NCBI GenBank assembly: GCA_036877525.1 | Contig: JAZGTH010000005.1 | Location: forward strand, 3,188,001-3,252,000 | DNA: 64,000 nucleotides | Reading direction: 5' to 3' | Source of the DNA: Chromobotia macracanthus | Lineage: Eukaryota; Chordata; Actinopteri; Cypriniformes; Botiidae | Shown here: positions 11,231 to 23,400 of the stretch, in pieces | Layout of the letters: each line of letters begins with the position of its first letter | Numbering within the stretch: position 1 is the stretch's first letter | Translations under genes and position numbers: made by a program | Notes under the pieces: model-generated | What the model was told of the DNA's origin: nothing | Database searches by the model: none | What the model saw: the letters and a program-made list of their open reading frames with translations, nothing else

Positions 11231-14200
11231 CAACAAAGACTAGGCTAACCAGACTGAAGTCATGAGAAAATGAAATTATTTTTGGGACCATAGTTTTTTA
11301 CCATAGTTTTCCTAATGCTGCAATTTGCTACAAATCTTGCTGTTTCACTGCTGTAGTTTGTAGGGAACATTGCTAGCTATTTAAACAATTACATAATAAT
11401 TCAAAATAATAATAAGAACCCTTTGAATCTACAAAGCTACAAGTTTAGAGGGCAGTAACTATACAGACAACTGCCAATATTAAAATGATGCTTGAAATGA
11501 CTATTTTATACCCAATGTTTCATGTATAAGTTATTGACTATTCTGACACTGCATCACAGAACAGTTCCCTGTTTGCTTTTCTGCGAAGGTCTCTCTAGCT
11601 CTCTTTAGGCTTATTCATCCAACTAACCACTGGCAGAAAGTGTTGATGCTGCATTTACTGCTGCACCTGGAGACAGACTGAAGCTGACAATACACGCTAC
11701 AATGTGACAGTAAAGAAAATTATAGCAGTGCTGAGATCTCATTCTACATCTCACACAACTAAACAAGACGGTAGATGAGATCAGAGTTGGAAAATCATGG
11801 AAAATGACTTGCTTGCTTGCTTAATAACTGAAGTGAAAAGCTCTGGTTGTGTGATGGAGGCCAGCAAAGAACTGATAGCTTGATCAATATAGTGCATCAG
11901 GAGTAAATGCTCTTGTTAATGCTCTTTTCCAACCATGCCCCACAAGCAAATCAACATTTTTTGTAGGTATATGTGTGTGTTTGAAAAAGTTTTTGTAGGT
12001 ATATGTGTGTGTTTGAAAATCAGGTTTGAAAAAAAAAATCTCAGTCTTCTGATGGGAAGATGAAGTTGAAACATATTGCCACTACTGCACAACATCCTGT
12101 GGAATATCTAGCTGTTTAATTTCACTGGACTTAAAGGCTAAAGAGATAGTATTACAGTTTTGCAGGTTTAAAGCACACTCCATCACTGATTTAATTTGCA
12201 TCATTTTAAAGGAATAATTTACCCAAATGTTGACAATTTTCTCACCTACAGCTGACATCCATTGAGAGCTGATTTATTTTGTCAGCAGCCTCATTTTAAA
12301 GGAATCCAATACTCTTTAGCTAATCAATAGTGCTGTAAATGGTAGCTTATTTCCACCTGCTCTATATATTTATATATAAGTTACATGCAGAGTTACTAAA
12401 CTTCATTCATCTGGCAAACAATGGAGCAATATGTAGTATTCATTTGTTTGTTCAATGTAGCAGTATTTTCAGTCTATACTTTCCAAAAACTAGCTTTCCA
12501 AAAAGTGGAATAGAGAACCATGCCAAAATAAATACGACAGACTGACAGTGAAATCAGCTGACAAGCTGACAGAAGTACCAGTAAAAGTCTCAAAATATGC
12601 AAGTGGGAAATTAATTTTATGAGCAATGTGTTTGTCTGCAGCAACTTTGGCTGAGCAAATAAATTGTCCCACTAAAATAAAAGTGTATCTTAAGTTCGAA
12701 AATACATTTCATATTTTTTGTGAGGAATATATACATGATGTGAGGAATACATACATGTGTTTTCATCAAGTACAGTCATAGAGGGGGAGAATTTACGGCA
12801 GTACTGACTTTGGGAAAGATACCTGGCCCCATTTACAAAAACGCAATTATGCTTTTGCTGGCTAAAGCACATAAGCTACACCTTCCCAGTCATATTTTCT
12901 CTTGACTCCACAGCTTTATGACTTTCTTTTCGTAGACTAAACACATTTCTCAGACACGATCGTGCCCAAATGGCCTTATGGGATGTTAAATCCAACCGAA
13001 TTATGCACTTCTGTGCTGTTCTGTGTCTGAAAATGGCCTGTGTGATTTATCATTTGATTTATTGGAGATATTCAATTAAAGTTCAAGTCTTTGAATTTTC
13101 TTTCTAGCAAAGGTCAAAACCACTATCATTTACATGATTTTTTTTGTTTCAGGAGCCTATGTATTCTATGGCTATAAAAATCAAAAGCATGTGCATTTTA
13201 GTAATATTAATTGCAAGAGCCAGTATACAGACAGTTTTTACTATGAAATGCTGTTGTCTTGAGGCGTGAGTTTTGGCCTCTGTGTGAGTTCATACATTCT
13301 GGGAAATGGGAAAATGCATTTTCCAGGATCAAGGAGCTTAAGAAATTGGGCGAATTCTAGTTTAAGTCAAATAAAGCCCTCCACGAATGGGTACACATAA
13401 GTAAAAAAAAGAAAGAAATACATGAATAAATGCACAAATAAATACATGAAAAAATCTTTGTCAAGAATTCTTCCTTAGCAACCATGAAAGAGCTGCTATT
13501 TCCACTTTGAAAAACATCATCTGCATATCTTCAACTGTCCAACACCAGCAGGCCCAGCATGTGGTAGGTCATTAGGTACAACAAATTCTGGCTCTCCCTG
13601 ACTCTTCTGCTCAGAGACAAGCAGGCTCTCACAGACGTTCTCACATCTGTTTTTGTCAGGCTTCAGAATGGCTGACTGCTGACATGCTGGATTGCTCTCA
13701 CCATGACTTGTCAGATGAAATCTTCATGTAGACACAACATGTTCTGTTACGCTTGGACACACTTTGTGTTTGCTGCTTTATGTTTCTTTTTAAATAAGCC
13801 AACATAGCCAGAGTTTTGTGGTGAAAAATATGTAGTCACATATTTGGTGATACCTAACTGTTTGTGATACTGTTCCTAACCTAATACTGTTCTCCTGAGG
13901 TCTTCTGGCTTCCTAAGAACAAATTACATCATACAAACAAACTATTACATCATACTAAACAAATGCAGATTCAATACATAAGTCCCACAGACTTGCATGA
14001 AGGTGACTTTGATGGTAAGCTCATGTGACTTAGGCCAACAGGCAACCACCCAAAACAGCACAGAACAGCATAGTAGGCACCCAAAACATTATAGTACCCA
14101 CTCAGAACAGCCTACTACACACAAAGCAATATTCTAAAAGCACTCCTGAAACTTTAACAACCACATGCAATAGCAATGCCCTAACATCTGTCTTGAGATA

Positions 14201-14265
14201 TTCACATGCAAGAACTATTTTTTCTAACACAGCACTATTGGTTTTATATGGCATTTAGTAAGCCA
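11231..14265. other. Intronic DNA, short repeats only
   Basis: No exon or RNA gene was recognised. A 30-bp direct duplication with 32-bp period, ending in TATATGTGTGTGTTTGAAAA, occurs at 11958-12019. At 14030-14120 there are repeated ACCCAAAACA/CTCAGAACAGC words like a dispersed fish repeat also seen near 42520 and 46155. The remainder is unremarkable AT-rich sequence. Confidence 0.5.
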
Positions 14266-14280
14266 TCACAATTTTGAGTC

Positions 14281-15060
14281 AACCTGCCGCAGCACAAACA
14301 TCACTTAGGGATGCTCCCTTAGACAGAGCCTTTAGATGATGCTACACCCCTGGTAGAATGGGCTCTTATGCCCATAGGTGACACAAGGTCACAGGCCTTA
14401 TAGGCCAGGGTAATAGCATATGTCATCCATTGAGATAAGCGCTGATTTGTGACCACATTACCTCGGTTGTGGCCACCAAAGCAGACTAAGAGCTGAGAAG
14501 TTTTACGCCACTGGCCTGAACAGTGGACATAAATCCTCAAGGCTCTGACTGGACACAAAAATGAAGCCTCTCCTGCTCCAGCGAATCAAATGGCGGAGAA
14601 CAGAAGGCTGACTCTAGGGGTTCAAATGGAGTCAAAGATAAACCCTCTTAGAACAATGGTAAGGTCCCAAGAAGGGACTCGCATGTGACAGAAAGGCCTC
14701 AGCTGTCTAGCACCACACAGAAAATGAGACACCAGAGGGTGTCTCCCAATAAAGACTCCATCGACATGTTCATGGCTAGCAGACATGACAGCCACATAAA
14801 CCTTTAGGGTGGTGAGAGCCAACCCTGCAGAGAGGAACTCCAGCACTGAACCAACAGGGCAGTGAACCAGGTCAACATGGTGTTGCCCACACAGCGACAC
14901 AAAGAGCTGCCACTTCATGGCACACAGTCTCCTAGTAGATGGGGCTCTGGAACTCAGAATGGTCTCTACAACCTCAGTTGAGAGACCAGAATTTAAGAGC
15001 TGGCTCTCCTCAGGGGCCAGACCCACAGTTTCCAGATCTCTGGCCTGGGGTGAAAGATCG
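14281..15060 (-). pseudogene. DIRS1-like tyrosine recombinase remnant
   Basis: Minus-strand frames encode the N-terminal SAM-like region (ILSSRAPSTRRLCAMKWQLF, then LEFLSAGLALTTLKVYVAV). Past a frame break they encode the catalytic region: CPVRALRIYVHCSGQW, QLLVCFGGHNRG, and GIRAHSTRGVAS carrying the HxxR of the R-H-R-Y tetrad. Homology fades just after CAAAG-type sequence, and the expected RFY with the nucleophilic Tyr was not found. The enzyme would be inactive. In DIRS elements this recombinase replaces the DDE integrase of LTR retrotransposons. Confidence 0.8.
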
Positions 15061-15079
15061 ACCCCTGAGCCCGGGATAG

Positions 15080-15843
15080 GATGTCCCCTCTGGACTGGGA
15101 GCTCCCAAGGAGCCCCATCCAAGAACCATTATGTCTGAGAACCAGACCCAGGTCGGCCAGAATGGCGCTACTAGAAGCAGACAAACTCTGCCCTGACGGA
15201 CCCTGGCTAGTACGCCCGGGAGCAAGGCTATCGGGGGAAATGCATACAGAAGTAGCCTCGGCCACGTCTGCACCATGGCGTCCAGCCCCAAGAAAGCTGG
15301 ATGAGTGAGGCTGAACCAGAGGGAACAGTGTGTCGACTCCACGGAGGCAAACAAATCCACCTCCGCTGTGCCATATCTCCGCCAAATGGACTCCACCACT
15401 TGTCGCTGGAGCCTCCATTCCCCGGGCCTCAGCCCCTGCCTCGACAGGATATCTGCTCCCAGATTTGCATGCCCTGGGATATACATCGCTCTAATGGAGA
15501 GCAGCCTGGTCTCTGCCCAAATGAGGATCTGCTGTGCCAGCCTGAACAGGGGGTGTGAATGCAGTCCTCCTTGGTGATTCAAGTATGAGACCATTGTGGT
15601 GTTGTCTGTATGGACTAGGACGTGTTGGCCCTTGAGATGTAAGAGGAAATGTTTCAATGCCAGAAACACCGCCCTCTTTTCCAGACAGTTTATGTGCATT
15701 ATCTGAATTTGGAGGACTGTCAAACTGTGGCCTAGCCGAACGCTGCCCACAGCGGCAAAGATGGACTCCACATGCGCAGGCGACAATTGTGCCCGCATCA
15801 TAGTGGAATCCCAAATTACCCCCAGAAAGGTAGATCTCTGCAC
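15080..15843 (-). pseudogene. DIRS1-like RNase H and adjacent domain remnant
   Basis: A long open minus-strand frame encodes QRSTFLGVIWDSTMMRAQLS (the RT thumb/connection). It continues with an RNase H domain: Glu in LEKRAVFLALKHF, Asp in HTDNTTMVSYLNHQGG and Asp in GHANLGADILSRQG. Next comes the DIRS-typical region VESIWRRYGTAEVDLFAS, HCSLWFSLTHPA and LYAFPPIALLPGVL. The acidic RNase H residues are retained although neighbouring modules are broken. It lies between the RT remnant and the recombinase, as expected for gag-RT-RH-YR order. Confidence 0.85.
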
Positions 15844-15859
15844 TGGAGAAAGCTCTTCT

Positions 15860-16495
15860 AGGGGTTAAGTCTCAACTCTTGAGAGCTGGCCATGACCAGC
15901 CAGTCATGTATGTAGTTCAGAATGTGGATGCCCTGGAATCTCAATGAAGCCAGGGCTGCATCCAAAAAATATCAGATGTGTCCTTCAGATGTGTCCTTTA
16001 GATCTATCGTGACAAACCAGTCCTCAGGCTGGATTTAACAACAGATTCAAGATGTTGACACTCAAACAAATCATATCTTCTCAGAGACCGATACATGCGG
16101 CGCAAATCCAGAATGGGACGCAACCCCCCTTCTTTTTTGTGAACTATAAAGTATTGGCTGTAAAAGCCTAGATCTCTCAAGTGCGGGGGAACACATTCTA
16201 TGGCCCCTTTCGCCAAGAGAGTTTCTAGTTCCCAGGCCAACACTAAATGCTGCTCTCCTACCACCACAGTCTGTAAAATGCCATCGAAACGAGGAGGACG
16301 GGAGGCAAATTGAATTCTGTACCCTCTCTCTATTGTTCTTTTCAGCCAAGGGGACAAACTGGGCAGAAGCTTCCACGCTGCCAGGAAGTCAGAGAGAGGA
16401 ACCATCCTGTCTATCTGTCCAGTCTCCTGAGACAGAGGACTGGCAAGAGAAGTCTGGACAGATAAACCGTTGGGTGCTTCTACCCCCTGAAACAC
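15860..16495 (-). pseudogene. DIRS1-like reverse transcriptase remnant
   Basis: The minus-strand frame contains GYRIQFASRPPRFDGILQTV, LAKGAIECVPPHL, FYSQYFIVHKKEGGLRPILD and LRRYDLFE, which are fingers/palm motifs of DIRS-type RT. A degraded palm follows with an internal deletion (VTIDLKDTSEGHI running directly toward DAALASLRFQGIHI). The catalytic box reads YIHDWL at 15897-15914 where DIRS RTs usually have YLDDWL, so the first of the paired Asp is lost. Deletion and mutation mean it is dead. Confidence 0.85.
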
Positions 16496-16869
16496 CTGAG
16501 GTGGCGGGGAAAGTAGAAGCCCCTGCTGGGGGCTCCAAGAGGGGTTTGTAGGAAGGCATGCACAGGGACCCCTCTTGGTGGGGCTGGTCCCCAGTATGCT
16601 GCTTTTGGCGTCAGGTGCTCTTCTTCTTATCAGTCTTCGAGGAGATCATGGTCCTCAGATCGAACCTCCTCTTTGGCTGTGAGGTCTGCGTAGGCTGCCC
16701 AGTCCCCTTAGATCTCTGTGGAGGAGTTCACGCAGCCACGCTGGCCTTCTGCTGCTGCCTATAAGCAGCTGAGATCTTGTAAGAAGCCGAGGTGGATGGA
16801 CCACCTGACGCCGCAGCAACCTGACCACGGCGGGGGAGGAGATCCTTGAACACCTCCGACTGCTTTTTA

Positions 16870-17215
16870 GCCTCCCGCTATCTGTCGATGATGGAGCCCA
16901 CTGCGTCGCCAAACAGACCTTGAGGAGCAACCGGGGCATCCAAAAGGAAGCCTTTATCCCTGTCGCGAATGCGGACAGGTTTAGCAACAGATGCCTTTCC
17001 GTCGCCACCATGGCAGCCATAGAAAGGCTGATAGAATGGGCCATCTGCTTTGTGGCACAAAGGGCAAGATCTGTGGCTCTGCGGAGCTCCTGAACCGCGT
17101 CCGGTTCTAACTCCTCACTTTAAGCAGGTCAGCCTGGTATGCCTGGTCTTTAAGCAGGTCAGCCTGGTATGCCTGCAAAAACTGCCATGGTGTATTATGT
17201 CTGAAGGCCTTCTGG
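16870..17215 (-). pseudogene. DIRS1-like gag remnant
   Basis: Split minus-strand frames encode FLQAYQADLLKD, QELRRATDLALCATKQ, MAHSISLSMAAMVATERHL and, after a frame change, RDRDKGFLLDAPVAPQGLFG. This matches DIRS gag conserved blocks as I recall them. The QAYQADLLK region is duplicated in frame: 28-bp copies at 17118-17145 and 17148-17175, period 30. Upstream and downstream limits are uncertain. No zinc knuckle was seen. Confidence 0.65.
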
Positions 17216-17219
17216 CGGG

Positions 17220-18210
17220 TAAATAGATGTTTAACTTTAAATAACATTCTAATAACCAAGCAATAATGTTAATACAATGTCTAAAAAAGTATTGAACAAT
17301 CCTAAAACTTTCAAAATAACATTATAGGCCAGCACATTAGCTGGATCAAAGGAACTTTATTGCCATCCTGGCCTGGGCCTTAGGATAATGGGTGATAAGG
17401 AATGAAAAAGGGTCCTCTCCTTCCCTATCTTAACCCAACAGGGGTATCTGGCAGTTCCCTTAGCCTCCTTATCTGATGGCACTGGGCATCTGGTTGTGTT
17501 AGCCCGCCAACGTCCAATCACAAGTGAGCAAACCTTCCTCCGTTGTGGCAGTTAGAGAGGGGTCCCGTCATAAACTGGGCCCTGGAATGTTCTTTGTTCT
17601 GCTGTTCATTACAATTATTAAAATGTCTTAAAAAATTATTTTCAATTTTAAGGGCATAAAAATCTAAAATATTGTATACAACAAGAAACAGTATATAATA
17701 AATATACTCTTAAAGAAATAACTGTAACTATAAATATATCAACTTTTCATAATATGCAGATTCCCTTGCATTGTATAATTGCCTCTTTTAACAATATAAG
17801 TCATGTATTCAGATGTGACAATTGTTTTAACAGTTCTGACAAAGCTAAAATGACAGATCTGAAAAAGAAAATGAAAATGTGGCTCAACCTCATAGTCTTC
17901 AGCCTTATTTTTATATTTCTTCCTTCCACAAACCCCTCTTCATCAAGATGGCGGACATCTTGACAGCACACATTAACTCCAATGAGAATGAACCATTTCT
18001 GGTTTTGTTTTCACAATCCTTGTGTCTGTCTCTTCAATTACAGCCAATTTGCTCTCCAAGCTCTCTTTTATTAAACTGATGCAACAAAACTGTCTTTTGT
18101 TGGCATTGATGGCAGGATGGTCCTCGCCATAAGTCAGTGCATTTATTTTATTTTCTATTCCACCTTTAACATGTAAAAGCTGCAGGACCCTGATCCCGGG
18201 CCTTAACAGG
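17220..18210. other. Intronic DNA, no gene recognised
   Basis: A moderately GC-rich patch at about 17340-17600 has repeat-like character but no family was identified. The remainder is AT-rich. Short open frames around 17754-18079 lack recognisable domains. Confidence 0.4.
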
Positions 18211-18214
18211 CAGA

Positions 18215-18244
18215 CTATTCTATTCTATTCTATTCTATTCTATT
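18215..18244. repeat. (CTATT)n microsatellite
   Basis: About six tandem copies of the pentamer CTATT, followed by a TATAA/TATTA-rich tail to 18268. Simple sequence, likely length-polymorphic. Confidence 0.95.
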
Positions 18245-18443
18245 ATAATATATTATATTATATTATTAGAAATTTAAGTAAAGTGTTAAAAAGCCTGCAA
18301 TACCTTCTGCAGTGACTGTATTCACAATGTAGTACAGCCAGAATGTGGAAATGCAATTTTTCTTAAAAGGTTTAAACTAACAGCTAAATCAAAGCATGCT
18401 ATATAAATGATTAATTGCCTAGCCGATTACAATGTTGGATAAC

Positions 18444-18694
18444 TACACTGTAAAAAAACTTTGCTTCCTTAAATTTTTAAGTTTAATCAACTTGGCTATA
18501 CAACTCATTTCAAAAAAAATTTTTAAATCCTGACTGGTATAACTTAAAAAAGTAGGTTAAGCAATTTTTCAACCATTTCTTAAAAGTTACAGCAACTCAA
18601 GACCAGTCAAGATTACAAAGAGTAAGTTAAAATGATTTGTGTAGCCAAATTGATTAAACTAAAATTTAAGGCAGCAAAGTTTTTTTACAGTGTA
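18444..18694. mobile_element. 251-bp MITE with long terminal inverted repeats
   Basis: The outer 21 bases are perfectly inverted (18444-18464 against 18674-18694; end motif TACACTGTAAAAAAACTTTG). Complementarity continues imperfectly for some 70 bases on each side, so the whole element folds into one hairpin. There is no coding capacity. Flanking duplication was not resolved. Confidence 0.85.
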
Positions 18695-18699
18695 GCTGA

Positions 18700-19740
18700 C
18701 CGTCATTACCCAACCTGAGTGCCACACAGTTATTTATATACACTATAACAAGGTAACCAGGTTTTTTGTGTCTTTTTTTATTGGTTTTATCAATCCTTGT
18801 CAAAATATCCATCATCCTGGATATAAACTTGCTTTAGATGCCACCACACCTATGTAAACATTTATCTATAGACCAGGCATATGTTTCTGCATTTGACATC
18901 TAGACTACTGTGCTATCTATTGACATCTGTTGTTTGGAAGCCAGCAGCCATCTGCACTCTAGTGTGTCTTAAAATTTTAGCACACTGACTGCTTGCTGTG
19001 GAAAGCTGCACTGTTGCGAGTCACAGCACATTGATACTGGGCCTTTGTGTAAAGCCAGTATACCATCACTGAATCAGCACTAAGATCCTTAAACACAGAC
19101 TAGAGCTGTTGTTACCGCAGTGTGGAAATGAAATGGTTGACTCAGCACAAGGGAAGCTTTTAGTTCTAATGAGGGCTGTTTATTGAAGGACGACCTTCAA
19201 TACTGCAAACACACACACTGACAATTAACTTTCTTTTATTTCCTGATATTCTGTGGTTTATTTACAGTTATTGCAAGGCCTGAGAGGGGATTAGCATATA
19301 AAACAACTTATTGTAAACATGCATCAATCCCTGGTGTCTTGTGGCGTTTACTTTTGACTGAGAATTTGAGAGTTAATTGCAGTCAACAAAATGTAATTGG
19401 ACCTTCTCTAACCCATCCTCTCTTTAAAGGATTTGCTTAGGAATGATTTGTTATTAGTTAATAATCCGGATTAATTCTGTATTTGTGATTTTATAGACAC
19501 AAGAACATTTTCCTACAACAGCTACATCCAAAACAAAAAATTGGGTTAGATAATACATAATGTAGCAGGCACTCATCACAGTACACTTAAAGAGAAGAAG
19601 CCTTATTTGGTATTTATTTATTACTTAGAAAATGTATTGCTTTGGTACTATGATGCTGAGGCAAACAATAAATGATTATTAAGTTAGCAGCATTCATTTA
19701 CCATAGCACATATTCCTCTGTTCTGTTTATTATAAAAACA
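18700..19740. other. Intronic DNA, low repeat content
   Basis: No coding exon was seen. A block at about 19250-19480 is repeat-poor and rich in homeodomain-like ATTA/TAAT words, including the perfect palindrome TAATCCGGATTA at 19462-19473. It is a possible conserved non-coding element, unproven. Confidence 0.35.
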
Positions 19741-19744
19741 CACA

Positions 19745-20480
19745 GGTCAGAATAACTTTATTGTCATTCCAATTGTATACAACTTGTATACCAAACAAAA
19801 CAATGTTCCTCCAAATGGTGCTAAATACAGACATAAATGCTGGACAGGACAACACAAGACACACACTTAACTGTATGTAATCACATTACAGTACCTTAAA
19901 TAATAAGTTAACCTAAAACAATATACACAGACTACATAAAGTGCAAAGGGATCTAATGGCTTGAGGAATGAAATTGTTGCCAGTCTGACTGTGAGGGACA
20001 AATACTTCTGTACCTTTTGCCAGGTGGCAGGAGGGTAATGAATTTATGTGAGGGGTGTTGTATCATTTGCTATTCTTGTGTCATTTGCAGTCCAGTTTCA
20101 AAGGGAAGTATTCAGACCCAGCAGAGTCAGCTTTCCAGCCAATTGCTGAGGAATAATTGTGTTAATTGCTGAACTAAAGTCCATTAACAGCATTCTTACA
20201 TGTCTTTTTTGTTTAGATGGGTGACGGCCAAATGGAGGGTGGTGGCAATGGTGCCATCCGTTGAGCATTTGGGGAGTTATGCAAACTGTAGGGGGTCCAG
20301 TGAAGAGGGCAGCAGGGTCTTAATGTTCTTTATGACAATCCTCTCAAAGAAGTTCATGATGACTGGTGTTAGTGCGATGGGATGGTAATCGTTAAGGCAG
20401 GACATGGTTGTTCTCATAGAAGTGTTAAAGATGTGTAAATCTGTCAGCTAGTCTCTGAACACTTTGCCAAGAATGTTGTC
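19745..20480 (-). pseudogene. Non-LTR retrotransposon (LINE) remnant
   Basis: Minus-strand translation gives EPDNILGKVFRD, then CLNDYHPIALTPVIMNFFER, KNIKTLLPSSLDPLQFA, TIATTLHLAVTHLNKKD and LLMDFSSAINTIIPQQLAGK, with stops and at least one frameshift. These are RT fingers and the catalytic motif A (Asp in MDFSSA). The next part, 19745-20100, appears to be the 3' end of the same element, joined after deletion of the rest of the RT. The clade is not assigned; it belongs to the jockey/Rex-like group by flavour. Confidence 0.75.
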
Positions 20481-23400
20481 TGGCTCAGCAGACTTTCGTG
20501 GGTTAACTCTGCACAACAGTCTTCCTTATATCAGTTGTGGTGAAGTGCAGTACCTGTTTATTGGGAGAAGAGGTGGTGTTCCTTAACGCTGTGTCATTCT
20601 GTCATTCAAAATGTGCATAGAAGTTGATTAGTGCATCTGGGAGGGAGGCATCACCATCACAGGCAGGGATACCATGCCACATGCACTATGTTCGTCCTTT
20701 TTTTGACGTTAGGAGGAATGTACACTCCGATAATAAACAATACAGAGCTGTACCTCTGTCGGCACAAAGCATAATGGTGGCATCTGGAAATCTCTTGTTA
20801 AGTCAGGTCTCTAAACTCACTCTGTGAAGCTTGTTGAAGTCAAATGTAGTCCAATTTGTTGTCACCTTTTGGATCCAGAGCGCCCATTGCAAACTGCTGT
20901 TGTGCTGCCATCTTGGATTATATAGGATTTATAGAATAGAGAATAAACTGTGTTCGTTTCCGTGACAAATTTGCTGTCCGTCACAGTGACTGAGATGCAA
21001 ATATTCAACCTCTAAACTGGAACTCAGAATAAACATGTATAAAGGAGTGCAAGCACTTTTAATCTTTTTTATTTTTTCCCTTTATTTGTGTCCAAACATT
21101 AGTGAGTCTTCATGTATTAGCAAAAGACCATGGTAAATGAATGCTGACTCATTCTAAAGTGATCGGCTTCAATAAAACCTTTGGATATATTACGGTTTAA
21201 ACTGAAATACGGGGCTGTTGGTGAGATAAATACATGTTGTATAAGTATTTTAACTTTTTAGTTCATGTAAAATAAAGTGGTTAACTAATATTAACAAATG
21301 GACCTTCATTGTAAAGTATTACCAATTTTTCACATCATTGTGTAAAATCAATGTGTAAAAACCTTTTGATCACCAGCATACATTGTGTTTATATTGCAAA
21401 TGGCTTTGGATATCTGGTCATGGCACATGCATATTTCATTCTTTCCTCCTTTGTAAAGCACTTTGAATGACCTTTTATTAAATGTGCTGTATAATATATA
21501 TATATATATATATAAACTTGCCTTGCCTACTTTAGTTAAACCTCATCTGCTTAGTTATGTTTTAAACTACGTTTAGGACAGTAGTTTAATTAAATAAACC
21601 CTAAGGGTTTAGGGGCCAAGACCCATAAGTCACTACTTAAGCTCTGGGACATCCCTGTCCAGAACCACATCACAAGTCCACATAGAAGCTATTTAAATAT
21701 TTGGCCAAGCAGCCACATACACATATTAAGCCAGTCCATTAGCTTTACGTCATTCAGCCAAGTTTAAGCAGACACACATAGTTATCACACACACAACCAG
21801 TGTGGCTTTTTGCAGCAGCCATACACACTCTGTTTCTGTTGACACAGAAACTACACACTTGACTTTTAATAAATCTGTCAAAAAGACCCTTAAAGAATCT
21901 TAAATACCCTGACTAGCAGTGGGCAGTATGACCACGGTCATCTTTTTTGGAACTTGATAGATGAAAACTTAAAGGCAAAATTATTTATAACATATAAACG
22001 ATACGTGTGACATCAGTGCAAATATGATTTAAAAGCAAAAAGAATAATTAATGAAATTATTAAGCAACTGAAAGTGTGTAATTGGGAACGAACTCCCATT
22101 CCGACCAAACAGATTCTGCAGGCTTAATGTGAGCTGCACAGGTTTTTATCTTGGTTAATGCATAAACTCTTGGAAGCACAAAATCCAGCAGACACCTTTA
22201 TCCTCCACTCAAGGACCCATATAATAAAGGCAACCTCTGATGGGAGGGTATTCAAGGTCCTCTAATCATATTGCCATTGAATGTTGCTGAAGCAGGGGAC
22301 TAAATGCCTGCTGTTCGCCAATCAGAGCAGGCAGTTTATTTATTTTAACTTTGCTGGTTAGCATCATGGATGCATCCTTTCTGTTGTAGTTATTTCATTA
22401 TTCATGGCCTGAATTTGGAGAAAATGGGCTGTCAGAGCCAATAGTACAAATTACTAAAGCACAAGACCTGTGTGCTATTTGCATTGCTAAAGCAGCACAG
22501 CCTTGGGGTTTTCTGTTAAATGCTACTGATTGCTCAATCAAAATTTGATTGGCCGTAACATAGTGGCATTATACATTCTAATACCACTTTTTACTGTTTC
22601 ACATCACTCCGCTTATCTGTCTTTACTGTGCTCCTGATTCCTAACTACGGTATATTTAATGAGCAGTACAGAGCAAGTTTTTAGCATGTTTCTAAGTATT
22701 CTGGGTGTTTTCTCACTTGCCCAAGACATATTCTGGTCTCTAGATATGACTTGTGGCCTCTTATCACTTTCCAGCCAAACATGCCATGTCTGGTTGCTTA
22801 GAAAAACAATAGCATAACTCTCTTAGCATAACTCTCCTAGCATAAACAGTGCCTTAGAGAAGCTCTTACAGCTTCTCTAATGAACACTGTAACTGTAATA
22901 TCAGACATTATTACATCTAAAGCCTTTTGATGTTATTTTAAGACTAAGAAGTTGTTACCGTTCTCGCTGATGTCTTTAGGATCAGTTGATTTTTTTCATG
23001 ATTCATGTGTGGCTAGAGCTAGTGTGTATATGATGGTGTATTTTAGGTTTGTCGGTAGGGGAATAAAGGTAAAGTGACAGACCTCACAAAACAAGAAAAA
23101 GCCAATCATCACAGCTCTCAAATGATGCCCCAAACAGGGCTGACATGATGAGAGCAGCATTCTGCTAAATCTACCATGCTTTAATATCCAGCTTATAAGA
23201 AAACCTCTTTGTGTTGAAGAAAAACTGTCATGAACTATTGCATTCATATGTGTAACAGCTTATTTTGTAATATGCTTAAAAACTGCCTACTTAGACATGA
23301 TAAAAAAATGTTACTATTTACATGATTTTTGCAAACAATGATTCTGTTTTTTTCTGGGATTTGGGGGTGGAACCCTTATTCAATTATTTTTTTTCTATAG

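Noticed and set aside
20200..20388. Plus-strand 62-codon frame (MSFLFRWVTAKWRVV...)
   Set aside because: It is the antisense shadow of a LINE reverse-transcriptase fragment encoded on the minus strand.
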